DNA from: Candidatus Eiseniibacteriota bacterium
GTDB taxonomy: Bacteria; Eisenbacteria; RBG-16-71-46; CAIMUX01
NCBI GenBank assembly: GCA_016712505.1
Contig: JADJQY010000008.1
Location: 62,001-126,000 of the forward strand
Length of the DNA: 64,000 nt
Direction of reading: 5' to 3'
In this document: positions 59,132 through 64,000 of the stretch, piece after piece
How the letters are laid out: each line of letters starts with the position of its first letter
Position numbering within the stretch: position 1 is the first letter of the stretch
The notes under the pieces: generated by a model
What the model was told of the DNA's origin: nothing
The model's database searches: none
Seen by the model: the letters and a program-made list of their open reading frames with translations, nothing else
Position numbers and translations under genes: made by a program

Positions 59132-59902
59132 TCACTCGCCCGTGGGCCAGCGATCAGGATCGGGATCGAACCGATCCAGCCAGGAATGGGAGCGTTTCTG
59201 GACGAAGGCACCGACGGCGCTGTCCTGGTCGAGTGGCTCACCCTTGAGCCGAGTTGCCAGCCGCTCGTAGTCGACCGGCTGATCGACGTCCCACCAGGGA
59301 TCCAGGAGCACGGTGCGAAGACCGAGACTCCTGGCCCGCTCGACCTGCGCTGCACAAATCCCATCGGTGGACCAGGGAAGGTCGTGCCAGAGTGCGGTGA
59401 GACGCCCGCCAAGCCGATCCAGTGCTCCGCGGGTCACCCCGATGAGGTAGTACCCGCCGTCGAACGCCGGGCCGATCACCACCTCAGACCCCTCACTGAG
59501 CAGTTCGATCGCCTGGGTGAGTCGGGCCGGCGGTAAGTCCGGGCTGTCGCTGCCCAGCACGAGCACATGCTCGTGGCGGGACAGCGCACTGGAGAGTGCC
59601 GCCCCGATCCGGAGACCCAGATCCCCATCCGCTTGGGGCCGAACCAGCAATCGATCCGGTAGGAGGCGCGCGAACTGATTCCCCGCGGGCCAGGGCGAAA
59701 TCGCCAGCGTGCTCGCCCCCGGAGCAACGCGGGCCGCCTTCCGGGTTACGTCGTGCAGGCAGGCAGCCTGAAATCTCGCGCAACCCGCGGTTCCGAGCAG
59801 CGGCTCGAGGCGCGTCTTGGCCAGGCCCCGAAGCGGCGCTTTGGCCAGGACGGAGATCGCGCTGGAGACAACGCCATGGCTTGGTCGGGGGTCAGGCTCC
59901 AT
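59132..59902 (-). CDS. DUF2064/CofC-like nucleotidyl- or glycosyltransferase-fold protein
   Basis: 256 aa. It has the N-terminal KAPLRGLAKTRLEPLLG (family KxPxxGxxKTRL), VLGSDSPDLPPARL and AFDGGYYLIGV. These match the TIGR04282-type 'arsenosugar' transferase / DUF2064 family, related to CofC guanylyltransferases. The substrate is unknown. The start at 59902 (MEPDPRP) overlaps the apgM stop by 11 bases; 59923 is an alternative. It is probably cotranscribed with apgM. Confidence 0.8.
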   Translation of the reverse strand: MEPDPRPSHGVVSSAISVLAKAPLRGLAKTRLEPLLGTAGCARFQAACLHDVTRKAARVAPGASTLAISPWPAGNQFARLLPDRLLVRPQADGDLGLRIGAALSSALSRHEHVLVLGSDSPDLPPARLTQAIELLSEGSEVVIGPAFDGGYYLIGVTRGALDRLGGRLTALWHDLPWSTDGICAAQVERARSLGLRTVLLDPWWDVDQPVDYERLATRLKGEPLDQDSAVGAFVQKRSHSWLDRFDPDPDRWPTGE

Positions 59903-61103
59903 ACTGTGCGAGTTTACCCGCATGAGCCATCAGCAGCGGCATCAGTTCGACGTGGCGCATCGGCCAGAGCGATCCGGCACGCAGCGCCCGCTCGTTGAAC
60001 TCCGCGATGCCATCGGGTCGGCAGGAGCGGGACCAGAGCAGGAGCGGTACCGGGTGCCAGGTCTGGTGCCCGGCGATCGACGGGGTGGAGTGAGAACCGA
60101 CCACCGATACGACTTCGGGGCCGAGCGCGAGCAGGCGCGGCAGAATGGCGTCGAACGCCTCCAGCGCCGCAATCTTCTTGCCTGGGTTCCCCTCACGCGC
60201 CGCGGCATCGGGCTTCCGCACGTGGACGAAGAAGAAGTCGTGCTCCGACCAGTGCGTTTCGAGCGTCGCGACCTGCTCCTCCAGTCCGGAGCCGGTCTGG
60301 AGCACCTTCATGCCGACCAGTCGGGAGACCCCACGAAACATGGGATACGCCGCCACGGCGGCAGGCGTCAATCGCCAGAGCTGCGACAGGGAGGGGAACT
60401 CCTCGTGCTGGGCGAAGCCGCGCAGCAGGATCATGTTGGCCGGGTCCTCGTTCCGCAGGGTGTGCTCGGCCTGTTCGAGCAGCGTGTTCACGATCTCAGC
60501 CGTGCGCATCGCCTCCGGCACCAGGGGGCGCACGCTCAGAGGCGCCATGCGCTCCTGGCCCGGATCTGAGTCCGTCACCCGTCCATCGAGTCCCGGTCCG
60601 CGCAGCACCAGCGCAGCGCGATGTCCCATTTCCGGTCGGACGAAGATGTCAATTCCGGGGATGTGGATCGCCGCGAGGCGCGAGGCGAGTCGCGCGCACA
60701 CCTCGGTCGGCAGCCCACCGGCGCGCCGGTCGGTCACCGTTCCGTCATGTCCGAGCGAGCAGAAGCTGATCCTTGCCGCCACGTCCCCGTCGACCAACTC
60801 GAAGTCGACGCCGAGGGCGGACAATACACCACGCCCGACCGCGTGGCGGAGCGGGTCGTAGCCGAAGAGCGCCAGGTGCGCGGGAGCACTCCCCGGAGTC
60901 ACACCGGGGGCTATGGGATGCGAGAGACCGGTCGACGCGCGACGGGTGAGTGCATTCAGATGCGGGAGGGAGGCGCAGTCGAGTTCGGTGCGGTTCTCGA
61001 GCTCGGGATGCGGCAGACCGCCGAGGCCGTCGAGAACGATGAGCAGGATCCTGCTCGGAGTCGGCCTGGCCAGGGTACGGCAGGTCTCGAGCTCAACGGA
61101 CAT
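59892..61103 (-). CDS. apgM: 2,3-bisphosphoglycerate-independent phosphoglycerate mutase, archaeal type
   Basis: 403 aa, glycolysis. ILLIVLDGLGGLPHPELENR (metal-binding Asp), SHPIAPGVTPGSAPAHLALF (the active-site Ser region), AVGRGVLSALGVDFEL, and the C-terminal HPVPLLLWS and VVGSHSTPSIAG are family blocks. It interconverts 3- and 2-phosphoglycerate, next to enolase in the pathway. The start at 61103 (MSVELE) has AAAGG upstream. It lies 33 bases after the stop of the subtilase and overlaps the next gene. Confidence 0.93.
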   Translation of the reverse strand: MSVELETCRTLARPTPSRILLIVLDGLGGLPHPELENRTELDCASLPHLNALTRRASTGLSHPIAPGVTPGSAPAHLALFGYDPLRHAVGRGVLSALGVDFELVDGDVAARISFCSLGHDGTVTDRRAGGLPTEVCARLASRLAAIHIPGIDIFVRPEMGHRAALVLRGPGLDGRVTDSDPGQERMAPLSVRPLVPEAMRTAEIVNTLLEQAEHTLRNEDPANMILLRGFAQHEEFPSLSQLWRLTPAAVAAYPMFRGVSRLVGMKVLQTGSGLEEQVATLETHWSEHDFFFVHVRKPDAAAREGNPGKKIAALEAFDAILPRLLALGPEVVSVVGSHSTPSIAGHQTWHPVPLLLWSRSCRPDGIAEFNERALRAGSLWPMRHVELMPLLMAHAGKLAQYGA

Positions 61104-61135
61104 GGCAGACCTTTCTCTCCACGGCAGCGGATGTG

Positions 61136-63619
61136 CTACCTGAGCAAGATGATTCGCTGGCTTCGGGTTTCTCCGGCGTGAGCTACTCGGAGCCAGTAGA
61201 TGCCGGATGGAACCTGCCGACCGTCGTCGGTGCGGGCATCCCAGACGTAGGCGACGAGGCCCGGATTCGAAACCTCGGTCTCCATGCGCCGGATCCGTTT
61301 GCCCGTGGCGTCGTACCACTCGAAAGTCACCGCCCCGGCGGTCGGAACGGAGAGCGACCCGTGCACTTCGCCCACCGCCGGATGTGGTGCCGGGGGTGCG
61401 AGGGAAAAGCTGTCGATCGGGGTCCCGTTCTCGGGGAGGAACGGCCCGAATCGTTCTCGCGGTTTCCCCCCCTCCAGTGCGACCAACCAGTACCGATGCC
61501 CGCCGTCGGGGGGCAGGTCGGTGTCCACGAAAGTGTACCTCGGCCCTGGTCCTACGATGCCGCGCTCCTCTTCCGGTTCGCCCGGGAGCACGCGCATCAC
61601 ACGGAAGTCGAGGTGGGCGAGATCGAGCCCCACCTCCCAATCCAGCCGGACCAGATTTTCGATGCGACGAACCGCCACCTCGGTGAGTAGCACCGGCGTC
61701 TCCTGGCTCGTCGCTCCCACTGCGTCGATCTTGCCCACGCCCCATACGGCGTTCGGCGTTCCGGAGGCGAAGGAGTCGGTCCGGGCCGAGTCTCCGATCT
61801 TCTGCAGGAGCGCGGACCGGCTGAGGTGGCCGTGCACCTGGAGCATCAACGCGATCAATCCTGTGACATGTGGCGCGGCCATGCTCGTTCCCTGGGCAAT
61901 GAAGTGCACTCCGTCGTCCAGGATGTATTCGGTTTCCTCGCTGGCATCAGAGGAGAGTGCCGCGCCGATTCCCATGCCGGGCGCAGCAACATCTGGTTTC
62001 AATGCCCCGTCGCGGCGCGGTCCTCGGCTGGAGAATGGGGCAATCTCTCCGACCGACAGCCCACCCGTGTACTGATAGGTGTTTCCGTTCACGCTCTTCC
62101 AGCTCTTGCGCGTGACGTAGGCGGCCACCGCGATGACCGAGTCGGCACTGGCCGGAGAGGCAACCAGCTCCTCCGCGGTCATGCCGACGGCGAAGCGCGC
62201 CGGCAGGGAGGTCTGGTAGATCCATGCGTCTACTTCGGGGTTGGGGCCGCCGGCGCCCGGCGGGCGGGAGAACGAGAGCGACCACTCGCCGGTCACCGGA
62301 GCGTAGGCCGATGCCTTGTCATAGATCTGAATGAAGAACTCCACGTCGTCACTGTTGCTGTCGACCCAGTCGTTCTCGATGTAGACCCCTCCATCGGTGG
62401 TTGCCTGGTCGAGCTTGGTGCCGGGGAGGATGGGACCGATCGTCTGTCCGTTGGGTGTCTGGACCGTGAGCGATAGTGCGGCGCCCGCAGTGTAGTATCC
62501 ATCGATCAGCGTGTAGTCGTTGCCTGCCCCGCCGCGCGGAAGGTACCCGTCGATGTCGACGGAGATTGTCGAGGGATCGCCGACCGGCACCTCGGTTTCG
62601 GCGTGGATTGCGTCTTCCTGCTCGTTGCCGGCCGCGGCGACGACGATACGGCCAGGCCCGGCGAGCGCATTCAGGTCGAGGTCGGTTTGCTCGCTGCCGT
62701 CATGCCCTCCGAAGTGGTGTCCCAGGCTCAGATTGACCACCGCCGGGATCCCGCGGAGCGCCGCCTCCTGGAAGATCCACGCCACCGCATCGACGATACT
62801 CGAGGTGTAGAAGTCGGTCTTGACCACACAGAGGGCGGCGCCCGGAGCCATGCCCACGTGCCGATAGGCGGGGCGGCCATTCCCGGTCGCTGCGCCGGTG
62901 CCGGCTGCGATTCCGAGGACGTGGCTCCCATGCCCGGCCTGATCGACCTGTGTGCTCGCCCCGGCGTCGATTTCCGCCGCGCTCCAGGCGCGGCCGTAGT
63001 TGAAGCTGGCGGGTGAGTTGATCGAGGGAAGAGCTGTTTGGTCCCAGAGGGCAACCAGACGGGTGTTTCCGCCCCGGATGAAGTCGGGATGGTCCAGATC
63101 GACCCCGGTATCGACTACACCGATCAGCACGCCGGTCCCGTCGTAGCCGGCGTAGATCGGGGGGGAGCCGGAGGCGGCGTGTACCTGCGTGGCTCCCACC
63201 TCGGCGACGCTCACGTCGAGCAGGGGGCGCGCCTTCCGAGCCGCCACGATACCCAGTACCGCGGGATCCTTGGCCAGGACGGCGATCTGGGCCAGAGACA
63301 GACGGGCCCGCGCGGCTCCCGTGCGCTCCGACCGCGAGGGACACCAGGCGGGCAGGCTGCGCGTGGGATCGAGCTGGATCCAGCAAGGGATCTCGATCGC
63401 CCCTCCCTCGCTGCGTGGCCAGGAGAGCAGTCCGTCCACGGCCATCGGCTCCACCGAGGTCACCGCGCGCGCTTCCTGCTCCAGCGTCTGTCGGATCAGG
63501 GGATCGAGCTTGCGCGACTCGGCCTGCGAGAGGGGATTCGAACCGAATGCCGGGGAGACCACGCAGCCGAGGGCAACGATGATTGCGGGGGCGATCGGAG
63601 ACGGGTGACGCCGGACCAT
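61136..63619 (-). CDS. secreted S8 subtilisin-like protease with T9SS-like sorting domain
   Basis: 827 aa. A signal peptide (PIAPAIIVALGCVVSPAFG) is followed by a propeptide region and the peptidase with Asp in GVVDTGVDLDHPDF, His in GHGSHVLGIAAG and Ser in GTSMAAPHVTG; the oxyanion Asn is in VAAAGNEQED. An insert of about 130 residues (350-480) forms a beta-rich domain between His and Ser. The last 80 residues end in FEWYDATGKRIRRMETEVSN ... SGIYWLRVAH, the FlgD/T9SS-like tail. It acts outside the cell. The GGAGGT ribosome site lies within an inverted repeat (63624-63641). Confidence 0.92.
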   Translation of the reverse strand: MVRRHPSPIAPAIIVALGCVVSPAFGSNPLSQAESRKLDPLIRQTLEQEARAVTSVEPMAVDGLLSWPRSEGGAIEIPCWIQLDPTRSLPAWCPSRSERTGAARARLSLAQIAVLAKDPAVLGIVAARKARPLLDVSVAEVGATQVHAASGSPPIYAGYDGTGVLIGVVDTGVDLDHPDFIRGGNTRLVALWDQTALPSINSPASFNYGRAWSAAEIDAGASTQVDQAGHGSHVLGIAAGTGAATGNGRPAYRHVGMAPGAALCVVKTDFYTSSIVDAVAWIFQEAALRGIPAVVNLSLGHHFGGHDGSEQTDLDLNALAGPGRIVVAAAGNEQEDAIHAETEVPVGDPSTISVDIDGYLPRGGAGNDYTLIDGYYTAGAALSLTVQTPNGQTIGPILPGTKLDQATTDGGVYIENDWVDSNSDDVEFFIQIYDKASAYAPVTGEWSLSFSRPPGAGGPNPEVDAWIYQTSLPARFAVGMTAEELVASPASADSVIAVAAYVTRKSWKSVNGNTYQYTGGLSVGEIAPFSSRGPRRDGALKPDVAAPGMGIGAALSSDASEETEYILDDGVHFIAQGTSMAAPHVTGLIALMLQVHGHLSRSALLQKIGDSARTDSFASGTPNAVWGVGKIDAVGATSQETPVLLTEVAVRRIENLVRLDWEVGLDLAHLDFRVMRVLPGEPEEERGIVGPGPRYTFVDTDLPPDGGHRYWLVALEGGKPRERFGPFLPENGTPIDSFSLAPPAPHPAVGEVHGSLSVPTAGAVTFEWYDATGKRIRRMETEVSNPGLVAYVWDARTDDGRQVPSGIYWLRVAHAGETRSQRIILLR

Positions 63620-63623
63620 GGGT

Positions 63624-63641
63624 GACCTCCGTAGGGAGGTC
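63624..63641 (-). promoter_or_regulatory. inverted repeat covering the ribosome site of the subtilase gene
   Basis: On the minus strand GACCTCC (63641-63635), CTAC, GGAGGTC (63630-63624), a perfect 7-bp hairpin whose 3' arm is the Shine-Dalgarno, ending four bases before the ATG. A GCCGATAG sequence (63648-63641), resembling a FliA -10, lies just upstream; if used, transcripts would begin inside the loop and leave the ribosome site free. Confidence 0.5.
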
Positions 63642-63666
63642 TATCGGCCCGGTCGGGCGTCTTCTT

Positions 63667-64000
63667 TTATCGTCGTTCGTCGATGTGGGGCAGTGAGTTG
63701 CCGAAGGTCGGTCGCTGGGTGACCTGGCTCAACGCGTGGGGCAGGACCGCCTCCAGAAGGTCGAGGTATTCGGCCACGGCCCTCGGACTTCCGGGAAGAT
63801 TGATGATCAGGGTGGAATCACGCACCACGGCCACGCCTCGGGAGAGAACCGCGAAGGGGTGGGTCGCCGCGGTGCGGGCTCGGATCCACTCCACGATTCC
63901 CGGCACGAGTCGATGCGCCACATCGAGCGTCGCCTCCGGAGTCTGGTCCCGCGGCGCGAGTCCGGTGCCCCCGGTGGTCAGCACGAGGGCGAAGCGGGCG
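63667..64000 (-). CDS. MoaB/Mog-type molybdenum cofactor protein (partial, runs off window)
   Basis: At least 111 aa, the C-terminal part only; the 5' end lies beyond the window. The first visible residues, RFALVLTTGGTGLAPRDQTP, include the TTGGTGxxxRDxTP motif of the MogA/MoaB/MoeA fold. It continues with RGVAVVRDSTLIINLPGSPR, in which INLPGSPR is the nucleotide-binding GSP motif. It adenylylates molybdopterin or prepares it for metal insertion. It lies 48 bases upstream of the subtilase start, on the same strand. Confidence 0.9.
   Translation of the reverse strand, partial: ARFALVLTTGGTGLAPRDQTPEATLDVAHRLVPGIVEWIRARTAATHPFAVLSRGVAVVRDSTLIINLPGSPRAVAEYLDLLEAVLPHALSQVTQRPTFGNSLPHIDERR

Overview
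The window is about 64 kb of GC-rich, gene-dense DNA from a diderm (Gram-negative-type) bacterium. LpxH, three Omp85-type or other outer-membrane barrels, a Wzi-like barrel, a PorV/UPF0164 protein and three secreted proteins with FlgD/T9SS-like C-terminal sorting domains point to the FCB superphylum. Together with the DUF2723 protein, the TPR membrane protein and the many sigma-54 activators, the closest guess is a Candidatus Eisenbacteria / Krumholzibacteriota-like lineage. That placement is inference from gene content, not a phylogeny.

Layout. 1-1681: 3' part of a group II intron with a frameshifted reverse transcriptase. 1.9-2.8 kb: a lipoprotein gene behind a near-consensus sigma-54 promoter. 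3.1-11.6 kb (minus): a long co-directional run with OsmC, a TPR membrane protein, an Omp85-like barrel, DUF4390, an NtrY-like kinase, an NtrX-like sigma-54 activator and a small barrel, several joined by ATGA overlaps. 11.7-18.5 kb: a type II (archaeal-type) GAPDH-like gene with its own promoter and terminator, DUF2723, a secreted M1 peptidase and an SDR. 18.7-20.7 kb (minus): rpoZ behind an unusual 17-nt tandem repeat, and an HtrA protease. 20.8-24.9 kb: Nudix, flavin reductase, queE-queC-queD (preQ0 synthesis) and an enolase-superfamily protein with altered active-site residues. 24.9-30.5 kb: thioredoxin-like protein, YbgC thioesterase, Wzi-like barrel, LepB, initiator tRNA-Met, FtsB-like protein and enolase. 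30.6-33.4 kb: ECF sigma factor, anti-sigma factor and a bactofilin-like membrane protein. 33.7-40 kb: a secreted metalloprotease and a second, rearranged NtrYX / DUF4390 / barrel module. 40-41.6 kb: RlmN and an ArsR-type regulator. 42.2-49.5 kb: a giant TPR-sigma-54 activator, then a sigma-54 promoter and a lipoprotein / DUF4384 / PorV group. 49.5-54.8 kb: LpxH, a second HtrA, a LytM/M23 protein and an AmiC-type amidase. 54.8-59.1 kb: a FliA-type promoter, then HDOD, a GAF-PAS degenerate kinase, motA and a frameshifted motB. 59.1-64 kb: CofC-like transferase, apgM, a secreted subtilase and a partial MoaB/Mog protein.

Main theme. The window has three sigma-54 activators and three good -24/-12 promoters, all in front of exported-protein genes. 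Two paralogous modules pair an NtrYX-type two-component system with an outer-membrane barrel and DUF4390, suggesting envelope sensing. A FliA-type promoter in front of motAB and putative leaderless promoters add further regulatory interest. No CRISPR array, rRNA, prophage or insertion sequence was seen.
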